Source of the DNA: a virus
DNA length: 31,644 bases
IMG/VR virus record: IMGVR_UViG_3300043823_000206
Coordinates: 1-31,644 of that record
Reading direction: 5' to 3' (one strand)
Every line of letters starts with the position of its first letter. The stretch's first letter is position 1. The notes below the pieces were generated by a model, which saw only the letters and a program-made list of their open reading frames with translations, did no database searches and had not been told where the DNA came from. A program made the position numbers and the translations under genes. Below, piece by piece: positions 8,633 to 16,185 of the stretch.

Positions 8633-10095
8633 GCGGGCAGTTGCTTCTGTGCGTTAATCTGTTTGCCTTGAGCTTTGCGGCCGGTACGGGCAGTACGCAC
8701 CCGATCCATCATGCTGTAAAGCTGCTTGGCGCCAGCATCAGTAGAGCCATTCCCAAGATGCGAAACCACATCCGCTGGAACCACGAACTCGCCGTCTGCC
8801 AAGCGGGCAGGCTGCTTACCAGAAATGGAAGCGGGGATATTGTCGCTCATGCCGTCACCGGGACCTTCAAGCATCTGGCCGCCGTCGGAGTAACCCCCCA
8901 AGTTACCGTTAATTTTGCCCCCTTTAGCACTAGCTGTGGGAGTAATCTGCGGCATACCGGACAACCGGGCCATCATCATCTGGGCTTGCAGTTCTGCATT
9001 AGGGTCGTAAGCTGGGGCTTGTGCTTGGCCACCATCAGCCATTTGTACCGGGGGGAGACTGCCCATACGAACTTGCTGTGCGCTAGTAGGCATCTGTGAG
9101 GGTACCGAATAGCTAGGATTCTGGATCTGGGCCATAGGAGCAGAGGGGTTAGCGCCCAATGCCGCAATACCGCCAGAAGCCATGTTTGTAGTACCAGTGC
9201 TAGTAGAAGGCAAGCTATATCCGTATTGGTTGGCCAAATTCTGCAGGGTGGCCATAGTCAAAGGGGAGCTGGAGGACGCAGAAGAAGCTGCCAGATCAGC
9301 GGGCATAACCCCCGAAGAAGGGACTACCCCACCCCAAGCGGTAGGGGTATAGCTAGTAGCAGAAGTGCCCGTAGTGCCCGTAGAACCCCCCGTAGCCATA
9401 GCCCGAGTGGGCCTGTACCCAGCAGCAAGAGTACTGCCAAGCCCCATGCTTCCAGCGGTGACAGGGTTGTATCCGGGCAAGTAGTTGTTGCCTTTACCGG
9501 TGAGCATATTATACCCAATGTAGCTCCCAAGACCCAATGCTGCAGCAGTTTTGGGGTACTCTTGAATCCAATTACCTATACTGGAAAGCCCGCTACTTGC
9601 AGCCCCGGGGGCATTTTGAGACATTGCAGAGCCCCAATCAGCCATAGCACTCTGAGGGACCTGTCCAGAAGCGCCTAGGTCATAGACCCCCGGAGTAGTA
9701 GATGAAGCTGCAGCACCAGCAGCGGTACTAGCAGCGGGGTTCATTCCGGCAACAGCAGGGGATATCAAGCCTGCGGGAGTCGTACTTCCAAACCCAGATA
9801 AGTCTCCTGCAGCAGTAGCCGCGCTGGGGGCTTGTTGTGCCATGGCTTGACTCCAAGCACCTAATTGGCTGGTGGGGATCTGGCCATATTGCCCAAGATC
9901 CGTAAGGCCCGCGCCAGCAGTACCTGATTCAGCACCAAAGAGGCCGCCGGTACCCATAAGGCCGCCACCAAGGCCGCCCAATAAAGCGCCTTGCAAAGGG
10001 TTCTTTCCGGCCAGCAGGGATATCCCGCCACCTAGAGCAGAGCCCCCCAGAACGGAACTCATCAATGCCGATTCACCAATCCCGCCGTCTGCCAT
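8629..10095 (-). CDS. Gly-zipper virion protein with conserved C-terminal domain (ejection-type)
   Basis: 488 residues; AGGAGG upstream of the ATG (AGGAGGCTGCTATG). The first 55 residues are nearly all Gly/Ala/Leu (SALGGGISLL, GALLGGLGGGLMG), a glycine-zipper pattern typical of membrane-penetrating ejection proteins. Residues 64-93 and 137-166 are two copies of a thirty-residue repeat (DLGxxGQ[IV]PxSxxxxW, then QxAPxAA). A third, shorter copy lies in the protein at 4530-6704. The middle is Ser/Thr/Pro-rich with GG motifs (MASGGIAAL, MADGGQA, AKGGKI). The C-terminus (about 409-475: GPGDGMSDNIPASI, QPARLADGEFVVPADVVSHL, LYSMMDRVRTARTG) is well structured and resembles a domain recurring in phage structural proteins. 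Its function is unknown. It overlaps the GNAT-like gene by 4 nt. Confidence 0.78.
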   Translation of the reverse strand: MADGGIGESALMSSVLGGSALGGGISLLAGKNPLQGALLGGLGGGLMGTGGLFGAESGTAGAGLTDLGQYGQIPTSQLGAWSQAMAQQAPSAATAAGDLSGFGSTTPAGLISPAVAGMNPAASTAAGAAASSTTPGVYDLGASGQVPQSAMADWGSAMSQNAPGAASSGLSSIGNWIQEYPKTAAALGLGSYIGYNMLTGKGNNYLPGYNPVTAGSMGLGSTLAAGYRPTRAMATGGSTGTTGTSATSYTPTAWGGVVPSSGVMPADLAASSASSSSPLTMATLQNLANQYGYSLPSTSTGTTNMASGGIAALGANPSAPMAQIQNPSYSVPSQMPTSAQQVRMGSLPPVQMADGGQAQAPAYDPNAELQAQMMMARLSGMPQITPTASAKGGKINGNLGGYSDGGQMLEGPGDGMSDNIPASISGKQPARLADGEFVVPADVVSHLGNGSTDAGAKQLYSMMDRVRTARTGRKAQGKQINAQKQLPA

Positions 10096-10125
10096 AGCAG
10101 CCTCCTGAAAACATGTTAAATTGTA

Positions 10126-10425
10126 TCATACACCAGTCCCAACGCTATTTACCCAATGCGTACCGTTCCACCAAATGGGAATACCGAGCGTCGTATCAAA
10201 GTACATCTGCCCAATAAACAACTGCGCCCCCGGACGGTTTTTAGTCGTGCCAGAAGTGGGTACCGCAGTGTATTGGGTAAACGCATCTATCTGCGCAAAA
10301 TAGAGGCGCAACGTGTTACTAAATTGATCTTGGTACTGCTGGGCATAGTTGACCGGTGCGATCGGCAGGTTGGGTGCCGATGTGGGGCTCGGGGTAAATG
10401 TTTTGTACTGTACGTTAGCCATCAT
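10126..10425 (-). CDS. Small conserved tail/virion protein
   Basis: 99 residues. It starts at ATGATGG overlapping the stop of the hub gene, so translation is probably coupled; either Met can initiate. The central part (NLPIAPVNYAQQYQDQFSN, then TLRLYFAQIDAFTQ) is a helical segment common in small phage tail ORFs. The C-terminus (GQMYFDTTLGIPIWWNGTHWVN) resembles the short beta motif found at the ends of many tail-fibre proteins. A minor structural role at the tail tip is inferred from its place directly after the hub gene. No catalytic residues are visible. Confidence 0.7.
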   Translation of the reverse strand: MMANVQYKTFTPSPTSAPNLPIAPVNYAQQYQDQFSNTLRLYFAQIDAFTQYTAVPTSGTTKNRPGAQLFIGQMYFDTTLGIPIWWNGTHWVNSVGTGV

Positions 10426-12545
10426 CTACGCCCGTCAGGACGGATATCAATTCGTGGACTACCCAACTGCCAAGCTACCCCAATATCGTCTGACTCCATC
10501 CTAAAGGCCATCTGACGGCCGCGTAAGCGAGTATAAACCTGCCCAGTAAATACCTGAATCGTATACTCGGGGGCCATCTGATAGTTATTCGCACTGGCTA
10601 CTTGGGGGTTATCCGCAACACCATAGGGCGAACCAGAATTCTGGCGAGGTAGTACCGTCATAGTTACTGAAGGTTGGTTAGCCGAAGACCCATTGAAGTT
10701 CACATCTGGCAGGATACGCCATACAAAGCCAAAGTTGTGCCCATCTCCAATATCAAAGTCAGAAGACTGCACATAAGCTGTAATGGGCTGGGTTACATTT
10801 GTGGAATTGTCGTCACACCCGTTCTCATGGTAGAGCAGGCGGCTATTGTAGTCCGCTGCGATCGGATATTGCACGGTACCGGTCTTAATCCATGCACTGC
10901 GGTTCATAGTGCCGTAGTACCAGACTTTGTCCAAGTAGTTGTACACCACGTATTTATCAATAATAGTGTTGCCACTGGACTGGCTGACATAGAACCACCA
11001 GACTTCATTGAACGCTTCATTCGCCCCGGCAAAGACCTGATATGCCTGATTCTGGTTGATGTCATCATAAACATATTGGCGCAGCGAGCAAGGCAGCACA
11101 TCCACACGCCCCGTGTAGACGTAAAATTTGTCTTTACCCATCCAATATGTGACATTATCCACCGTAACCATGCAATTAGGCGACATTACAGAAATGTTGT
11201 CCATCATAATCTGGAACCCCCACACATACGGGGCGCCAATATACTGCATAGAGTATAGGGCCGAATCCGTCCAAATCAAAATTTCCTGCCGGGTTGACCG
11301 GGCCCCCATGATGTAAGAGCCATTGGTTAGAGGGTATTCCCCAGACTGATTCGTTACTTCTGGGATCCATTGGTAGGCGTTTGCTTGGTCAGACCATCGA
11401 ACCAACAGGGGATTAAACTCAGAACTCGGAGTACCCGGCACGTAGGAATTAGCACCGAAAGCAATAATGAATTCCTGCACCGCCGAAGAAACGACCTGAT
11501 AGGTGCTACTGGGCACAAAAGCCCCTGCGTACGAGAAGTCGTACGTTCCAGAACTTGCCGATGTTGTGGTGCCAATAATTGGTACCGAGGTCCCCCCAGA
11601 AATATAGCTAGGGGCTACGTAAGCCCCGGCAGGCATACCGGTTCCGGTTATGTACATGTAAGGATAGATGTAGGGAGCATTAGCCGAGGTTACCGTGATA
11701 GTGCTAACCCCACCGGTAAAAGTGGAAGCATCGGAAAGAATTGTGGCAGCATTGGCAAGGCTTTCTAGTGACATAGCTCGGGTGGTCGCGCCAAGCTCGT
11801 CTTGCCAATAAAAGATAGGGCCTCCACGTGGGGCCAGAACCAAATCGGCGCCATAGTTATCCGACGACCAAAGCCGAAGCTGCTGGGCAATACCAGAAGA
11901 ATACGCGGAACTCCATGTGCCACGGCTCCAAGGGCCTGCACCCCAACCGGTACCATTAGATTCAACAACTAGCCCGCTCGGATAACAGTATTGGGCCGTA
12001 ACAGTTCCACCGCCGCCCGTATCCGAGCTGTTGGCAGTGGCCGTGGCTGTGAAAGTATAGGTAGATGTTCCAGAGTTAACAGTGAGGATCTGATATTGCT
12101 GATTCAACACCGCTGCCGTTATGTTACCCCCGAGGGACGTAGCGCCGGAAAAGATGACAAAATCACCAACATTGGGGGCATATCCAGCATCGTGTACCGT
12201 GATAGTGGAAGAGCCGCTGGTAGCCGTAAAAGGATTAGTCAGCGTATCAGTCTGCTGAATTGGCGTAACATCATAATAGATACCCCCAGAGTAGATATAG
12301 TACTTCAGGTTAGTACCTACTCCATAGTACAACGTACCCGCAGCAGCGTCACGGTCTGCCCATACCCACAAATCCCGAGCCACGCCCAAGTATTGGGCAT
12401 TGTTAACCTGCGTCCAGCCACCGATCTTTTCGGGAAAGCCAGAACGAAATCGAATCTTATCCCCATCGAACCAGCCGCCTTCGTTGGAGTAGTTAGTGCC
12501 TTCGCGGTTCAAACCGGGGCGGAACTGTAGTTTCTGTAAGGGCAT
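10422..12545 (-). CDS. Tail hub/nozzle protein (P22 gp10 / T7 gp12-like role)
   Basis: 707 residues. The ATG overlaps the endolysin stop by one base (TGATG), with GAGAGGA upstream. The N-terminus (MPLQKLQFRPGLNREGT.. then WFDGDKIRFRSGFPEKIGGW) and the repeated beta-blade-like segments (SALYSMQYIGAPYVWGFQ; DKFYVYTGRVDVLPC; KVWYYGTMNRSAW) fit the beta-propeller tail hub/nozzle proteins that close the short tail in podoviruses. Two beta-rich inserts stand out at about 100-185 (GDFVIFSGATSLGGNITAAV) and 270-350 (STITVTSANAPYIYPYMYIT), of a kind widely shuffled among phage structural proteins. The C-terminus (LRGRQMAFRMESDDIGVAW, LGSPRIDIRPDGRR) matches the closing strands of this family. The exact family (gp10 or gp12) is uncertain. 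Confidence 0.72.
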   Translation of the reverse strand: MPLQKLQFRPGLNREGTNYSNEGGWFDGDKIRFRSGFPEKIGGWTQVNNAQYLGVARDLWVWADRDAAAGTLYYGVGTNLKYYIYSGGIYYDVTPIQQTDTLTNPFTATSGSSTITVHDAGYAPNVGDFVIFSGATSLGGNITAAVLNQQYQILTVNSGTSTYTFTATATANSSDTGGGGTVTAQYCYPSGLVVESNGTGWGAGPWSRGTWSSAYSSGIAQQLRLWSSDNYGADLVLAPRGGPIFYWQDELGATTRAMSLESLANAATILSDASTFTGGVSTITVTSANAPYIYPYMYITGTGMPAGAYVAPSYISGGTSVPIIGTTTSASSGTYDFSYAGAFVPSSTYQVVSSAVQEFIIAFGANSYVPGTPSSEFNPLLVRWSDQANAYQWIPEVTNQSGEYPLTNGSYIMGARSTRQEILIWTDSALYSMQYIGAPYVWGFQIMMDNISVMSPNCMVTVDNVTYWMGKDKFYVYTGRVDVLPCSLRQYVYDDINQNQAYQVFAGANEAFNEVWWFYVSQSSGNTIIDKYVVYNYLDKVWYYGTMNRSAWIKTGTVQYPIAADYNSRLLYHENGCDDNSTNVTQPITAYVQSSDFDIGDGHNFGFVWRILPDVNFNGSSANQPSVTMTVLPRQNSGSPYGVADNPQVASANNYQMAPEYTIQVFTGQVYTRLRGRQMAFRMESDDIGVAWQLGSPRIDIRPDGRR

Positions 12546-13051
12546 CAGCTATTCCTCTCAGCTATGCTGCGTACGGCTTCTGTTCGGGTTATCCACCCGT
12601 GTCCAAAAGTATCGAACGTCGGCAAACTCCGGTAATATACTTCGATTGCATCCAAAAAGCGGTTTGTCGCATTGGGCATACTGTTCGCTGCAGCGACTGT
12701 GGTCGGGCCCCATATACCGTCAGAAGGTACCCCAACAACCGACTGCAGCAGGTGAGCACAGTGGGTCACTCCGGCATTGACAGCAAAATTAAAAACAGCC
12801 AGATCAAGGCCAGAAGACAGAGCATCACAATGGCATGGAATCCAATACTGCTTTTTGTAAATGGCTGCCACGTCTTCATCGGAGATCGCCTTCAAGTCAT
12901 CTGCAGTCAGGTTCGGATTATCGGCGTAGGCGCGATAGGTGCTCAGCGTTATACCGTGCATTGTAGCGCCTCCCGGGTCTTTTGGGTTGTCCGAAAACCC
13001 CCCTTCAAACCGAAGAACCATAACCAGACATGACGGGAAACTACCGACCAT
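12545..13051 (-). CDS. Endolysin, GH108-type N-acetylmuramidase
   Basis: 168 residues. The N-terminus carries the signature of the glycosyl hydrolase 108 / secretion-activator family: RFEGGFSDNPKDPGGATMHGIT (E16 as catalytic acid, followed by DPGG and GIT). This family cleaves the MurNAc-GlcNAc bond of peptidoglycan. The central helices (AIYKKQYW, LDLAVFNFAVNAG) are usual for it. The C-terminal third (GVPSDGIWGPTTVAAANSM) fits the small peptidoglycan-binding domain paired with GH108. There is no signal peptide or anchor, so release to the periplasm must depend on a holin. The start overlaps the end of the i-spanin gene by 11 nt. The family call is firm; substrate details are inferred. Confidence 0.93.
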   Translation of the reverse strand: MVGSFPSCLVMVLRFEGGFSDNPKDPGGATMHGITLSTYRAYADNPNLTADDLKAISDEDVAAIYKKQYWIPCHCDALSSGLDLAVFNFAVNAGVTHCAHLLQSVVGVPSDGIWGPTTVAAANSMPNATNRFLDAIEVYYRSLPTFDTFGHGWITRTEAVRSIAERNS

Positions 13052-13469
13052 AGATCACCACCTGCTTGTTAACCCAGTCTTGCAGAGCCAAGAGCTGCGC
13101 CGTGGTATCGGCACATTGTTCCATTAATGAATCAGCGGGGCCGTTGCTGGCTGTTTCATGAGCTCGGAGGGTGGGGATGGGAATGTTGGGCAGCTTACCG
13201 CTTGGGGCACTGTTGAGCACCCGACCAGAATAATAGGAGTGAATACCAGCAATAGTTTTAGCATACGCATCGAGCGTCTCCTTGGTTTCGTTTTGGCTGA
13301 ACTTGGTCTTTTCATCATCAGCAGCTTGTTGTATTTTAGCTTGGGTAGCCACCTGCACCTTGAACGCCTCAAACCGGGACGACTCAAACTCGTAGCCACC
13401 AAAAGCTCCGAGTAACAAGGCCCCCACAAAGCCTATAGCACCGAGTGCTATGCTATTTAGCCCGAACAC
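13041..13469 (-). CDS. i-spanin (Rz-like inner-membrane lysis protein)
   Basis: 142 residues from a GTG start preceded by AAGGTG; no suitable in-frame ATG follows near the N-terminus. Residues 5-26 form one membrane segment (ALGAIGFVGALLLGAFGGY). A charged, Ala/Gln/Lys-rich coiled-coil-like region (30-80) follows, then a Pro-containing stretch and a C-terminal helix (LMEQCADTTAQLLALQDWVNKQ). This is the layout of Rz-type spanins, which bridge to an outer-membrane lipoprotein to fuse the two membranes in the last step of Gram-negative lysis. It overlaps the upstream holin candidate by 17 nt and the endolysin by 11 nt, and encloses the o-spanin gene in another frame. Sequence similarity within this family is usually low, so the call rests on layout and neighbours. 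Confidence 0.85.
   Translation of the reverse strand: MFGLNSIALGAIGFVGALLLGAFGGYEFESSRFEAFKVQVATQAKIQQAADDEKTKFSQNETKETLDAYAKTIAGIHSYYSGRVLNSAPSGKLPNIPIPTLRAHETASNGPADSLMEQCADTTAQLLALQDWVNKQVVIYGR
13124..13270 (-). CDS. o-spanin (Rz1-like lipoprotein) embedded in the i-spanin gene
   Basis: 48 residues, wholly inside the i-spanin gene in another frame. The start at 13270 has AAGGAG seven bases upstream (AAGGAGACGCTCGATG); the open frame runs further 5' but that part has no lipoprotein features. The N-terminus (MRMLKLLLVFTPIILVGC) is a short lipoprotein signal with lipobox LVGC. Cleavage before C18 leaves a 31-residue mature lipoprotein with seven prolines (PTFPSPPSEL, KQPATAPL). Short, Pro-rich and lipidated is the classic Rz1 profile. 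The product would sit in the outer membrane and bind the C-terminus of the enclosing gene's product. The embedded arrangement is known from lambda-type Rz/Rz1 pairs. Confidence 0.88.
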   Translation of the reverse strand: MRMLKLLLVFTPIILVGCSTVPQAVSCPTFPSPPSELMKQPATAPLIH

Positions 13470-13827
13470 TTTTCACCTTCGCTTTGGGCTTTGCGGGGGT
13501 TTTTGCTGCTTTAGGCTTTGCCTTAGGTTTCGGTGCCGGGGCCGCAATAATAGGGGCTTCCGCCACAGGGGTTACTTCCTTGGTTTCAATGATGGCATCG
13601 GGGGTAACCCGGATTTTCTTCTCTTCAAGCGGATGGCTTGTAACCCATCGTAGCCCAGCTACGACAACGCTCACAAAAATAAACAAGAGGTTATAGTCGT
13701 GCGGGGTCATGAACCCTTGCACGTAGGTGATGTTATCCAGCAGGGCGCCCAGAATAGCCAGCGCACCCGAGAACCACATGGTCTTGGATCGGAGTGCACC
13801 GAGGATTTTAGCTTTGGTCAAAGTCAT
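13453..13827 (-). CDS. Putative holin with histone H1-like basic tail
   Basis: 124 residues; AAGGAG before the ATG. Two membrane segments are visible (about 17-34, MWFSGALAILGALLDNI; about 46-63, YNLLFIFVSVVVAGLRWV), separated by a short loop, then a conserved-looking TSHPLEEKKI. Residues 98-124 are almost only Pro, Lys and Ala (PKPKAKPKAAKTPAKPKAK), like histone H1 tails. Position at the head of the spanin and endolysin cassette, with a 17-nt overlap, supports a holin or holin-associated role: making the inner-membrane hole that frees the endolysin. Positively charged cytoplasmic tails are normal for holins, but this one is long. It could instead be another lysis-linked membrane protein. Confidence 0.7.
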   Translation of the reverse strand: MTLTKAKILGALRSKTMWFSGALAILGALLDNITYVQGFMTPHDYNLLFIFVSVVVAGLRWVTSHPLEEKKIRVTPDAIIETKEVTPVAEAPIIAAPAPKPKAKPKAAKTPAKPKAKVKSVRAK

Positions 13828-13836
13828 GTCTGCTCC

Positions 13837-15147
13837 TTAGTATGTTTCAACCCACTGGGCTATTGAAGAACATGTTGCAGAGTATGATGCCCCGGCAGGA
13901 ACAATGAAAGCAGCGTTTGCTTCTCCACCACTAGATCCAGAGTTTGCATTAACAACCTCAACCCCACCGGCATACGCAACGATAGTTTGAAAGTTACCGC
14001 CTACCGTATAGATATTAACGTGCATAGGAACACCGTTGCTATTGGTATACGAAATACCAGAAGTTCTGGAACTCGTAACATTGTGTACGGCATTAAATAG
14101 AGGAGGTGTCCACCCAAAACTTACCCCATTCCATGACAGGTAAGTACCTGCTGTTGATGGGGCAGTTATAAAAGCCGTGGTGTTTGCAGCACTTTGATAG
14201 ACTATGCCATTTGCAGTACCACCAACAAGATAATCAGCATTAATGGCTGTGATCGCGCTGGTAGCCGAAGATGCGGTGGCAGCGTTACCAGAAATATTAA
14301 TCCCCCAAGTGCCGCTTGCGCCTGTACCCGTTAAGGTGGGGGCATAGGTATTGTAGTTGGCAGCGTCCAGAACCTGTGAACCGCCAATGGTTAGGTTGGT
14401 AAAGTCGGTCTGGCTAGTAGTGGCTGCGGTGCCTGAGATGTTGATACCCCAAGTGCCCGAGGCGTTTACACCAGTTGTGGATGGGGCACCAATCGTGTTG
14501 TAGGAAACCGTTTCGGCTACAGACCCGTTAAATGAAGCCCCGGAAGCAACCCCTGTGCCCGAATTATTGAAAGTTACTGCGTTGGCGGTTTGTGCGCCGC
14601 CCCAAGAGGGGGCTGAAGTACCATTACTTAATAGCACTTGCCCTGCCGTGCCAACAGCTGTGTAGGAAATCGACGTGCCGTTGCTATAGGCTACTGCACC
14701 CTGTACAGGTGCGGCGGAACCGAAAGTACTATTTTGAGTATAGAAGTTCGTACCATCAGACCACACAGCTACAGAGGCCCCAGCAGGGATAGTGACCCCG
14801 TTACCCGCAGGACTTGTGTTTCCAGAGATTGTACTGTTATAAATTGTGGCTACATAGATAGAGGTGTTGTAAATAACATACAGCTTAGGCACAGGAGGCG
14901 CGTATACAGCAAAAGCTGCCCCCGTTGTTGTACTTAATGTAATTGATGCCATCCGCGCTTGGTCTAACGCGCCATTAACCACAGTGAAGGCTTGGTTCGC
15001 AGTGGTTACGCTGATAGCGATGTTCCCAGCAATAGCATCTTCAATAAGCGTGCCGAGGTTGGTATTGGTTACGTCCCCCCAAGTACCGGATAAATCCCCA
15101 TCACCAATCAGGGTGATGCGCAAATCTGGTGAATAAGTCTCAGCCAT
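13837..15147 (-). CDS. Tail fibre protein 2
   Basis: 436 residues; AGGAG six bases before the ATG. The N-terminus (SPDLRITLIGDGDLSGTWGDVTNTNLGTLIEDAI, 6-39) is a virion-attachment domain frequent in phage fibres. The middle is Gly/Ser/Thr/Asn-rich beta structure. Residues 260-350 (ANYNTYAPTLTGTGASGTWG, GFITAP-like ITAPSTAGTYLSWNG) closely match residues 1319-1400 of the giant fibre at 16637-21568, so the two share a module. The C-terminal domain (about 352-436: TSSRTSGISYTNSNGVPM, AAFIVPAGASYSA) is a compact beta fold found at the ends of other phage fibres and may be the receptor-contacting tip. Host recognition is inferred from family and position. Confidence 0.82.
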   Translation of the reverse strand: MAETYSPDLRITLIGDGDLSGTWGDVTNTNLGTLIEDAIAGNIAISVTTANQAFTVVNGALDQARMASITLSTTTGAAFAVYAPPVPKLYVIYNTSIYVATIYNSTISGNTSPAGNGVTIPAGASVAVWSDGTNFYTQNSTFGSAAPVQGAVAYSNGTSISYTAVGTAGQVLLSNGTSAPSWGGAQTANAVTFNNSGTGVASGASFNGSVAETVSYNTIGAPSTTGVNASGTWGINISGTAATTSQTDFTNLTIGGSQVLDAANYNTYAPTLTGTGASGTWGINISGNAATASSATSAITAINADYLVGGTANGIVYQSAANTTAFITAPSTAGTYLSWNGVSFGWTPPLFNAVHNVTSSRTSGISYTNSNGVPMHVNIYTVGGNFQTIVAYAGGVEVVNANSGSSGGEANAAFIVPAGASYSATCSSIAQWVETY

Positions 15148-15156
15148 GTTGGGCTC

Positions 15157-16182
15157 CTATTGCCGGTTATCTATTAAACCCCAGTTGGAGTTCTGTAAGT
15201 TGTTAATGTCGCCCCAGTTGGGGTTCTGTGAGTCATTAATGTTGGACCAGTTGGAGTTCTGTGAGTCATTAATGTTGAACCAGCCACGTAAAATAGCTAT
15301 ATCAGTTAAGGGGGCTACTTCAGTTGTTGTACCAACCCATTTGCTACCATTAGTGATACTGGAGTCGATTAAAGAAGCCGTTTCTGCAGTATACCCTACT
15401 GCCGCATATTGGGAAATCGCGGAGGTATCAACTATTGCTGCTGTTTCCGCAGTAACCGCTACGAACTGGGCGGTACTTCCTTGGGTTGTAGTGAACGTGA
15501 AAGTTTCAGCTGTGTTTATGTGAAGAAAAGCAATAACAGCATCTGTATCAAACAGCGCAGCGGTTTCGCTAGTCGCTGCAGAGAATTCACCAAAGGCCCC
15601 TACGGTATCTACCAAAGGTATGGTTTCAGCAACCAAGGGTACGAAAGCACCAATGACGCTAACTGCATCCGTTAAGGGCATTTGCTCTACAGCCGATCCT
15701 ACAAGGAAAGACTGCACCACATCGGTTTCAGTAAGTGTGATGGCTTCAAAGACAGAGTTAACCGTGTGCCCGATTGCGGATACCGTATCAGTAACCAATG
15801 CGGTTTCATCTGTTTCCCCAACAAGGGCGCTTTGAACCGAATACGCATCGGACAGTAGTGCAGTTTCATTAGTTTGGCTAGCAAACTGAGCAGTAACATC
15901 CTCAGCATCAGTGAGTGTAAAAGTTTCTGCGGTTGCCCCCACCAGCTGGGCCAGCACATTGGCAGTATCGGTAACAGTAATATTTTCATCTGTTTCCCCA
16001 ACCAGTGCAGCGATAAGTGAATCCGTATCAGTAAGCGTAAAAGATTCTGCTAGGCCTACGATATAGTAGTTACCCCATGTAGTCTGATCCGACAAAGAGA
16101 TATTTTCAGCAACTATTACACCGTACGAGTTGTTACCCGTAGATGCAAAGGGGGACTGCCCGAGTGCGGTTAATCCAAACAT
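15157..16182 (-). CDS. Repeat-built tail fibre-like protein (14 twenty-residue repeats)
   Basis: 341 residues. After a 25-residue lead, residues 26-301 are 14 repeats of 20-21 residues with the pattern E[TN]xxLxDxxxxxxxxxxxxxx. Examples are ETFTLTDAEDVTAQFASQTN and ETIPLVDTVGAFGEFSAATS. Such spacing suggests a stacked beta fold in which each repeat makes one turn or hairpin. The C-terminus (302-341) switches to three 11-residue repeats ([FSG][ND]IN[DN][SL]QN[SP]NW) and a final GLIDNRQ. There are no catalytic residues and almost no Cys. It lies between the two fibres, so a shaft or side-fibre role is inferred. No clear Shine-Dalgarno precedes the ATG (ACAATAAATAATG), so translation may depend on the upstream gene, which ends four bases before. 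Confidence 0.75.
   Translation of the reverse strand: MFGLTALGQSPFASTGNNSYGVIVAENISLSDQTTWGNYYIVGLAESFTLTDTDSLIAALVGETDENITVTDTANVLAQLVGATAETFTLTDAEDVTAQFASQTNETALLSDAYSVQSALVGETDETALVTDTVSAIGHTVNSVFEAITLTETDVVQSFLVGSAVEQMPLTDAVSVIGAFVPLVAETIPLVDTVGAFGEFSAATSETAALFDTDAVIAFLHINTAETFTFTTTQGSTAQFVAVTAETAAIVDTSAISQYAAVGYTAETASLIDSSITNGSKWVGTTTEVAPLTDIAILRGWFNINDSQNSNWSNINDSQNPNWGDINNLQNSNWGLIDNRQ
15181..15279 (-). repeat. 33-bp tandem repeat, three copies
   Basis: Three 33-bp units encode the 11-residue repeats at the C-terminus of the protein at 15157-16182 (NINDSQNSNW, NINDSQNPNW, DINNLQNSNW). The DNA copies are nearly identical (plus-strand core cagttggagttctgtgagtc), unlike the diverged 60-bp repeats next to them, so they expanded more recently. 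Confidence 0.88.
15280..16107 (-). repeat. Degenerate 60-bp coding repeat, 14 copies
   Basis: Fourteen units of 20 codons (two have 21) encode the E[TN]xxLxD repeats of the protein at 15157-16182. The copies are diverged at DNA level but in strict register, which suggests an old internal amplification held by structural selection. Confidence 0.85.
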
Positions 16183-16185
16183 TAT

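Noticed and set aside
10674-11258. 194-residue plus-strand open frame
   Set aside because: It is antisense to the tail hub gene, which has clear family features; no domain was recognised.
13271-13429. Longer version of the o-spanin frame starting near 13429
   Set aside because: The extra 53 residues are basic and unstructured and would hide the lipoprotein signal; the AAGGAG site points to 13270.
15181-16107. Regular repeats as a CRISPR array
   Set aside because: The repeats are in frame within one open reading frame, have periods of 33 and 60 bp, and lack unique spacers.
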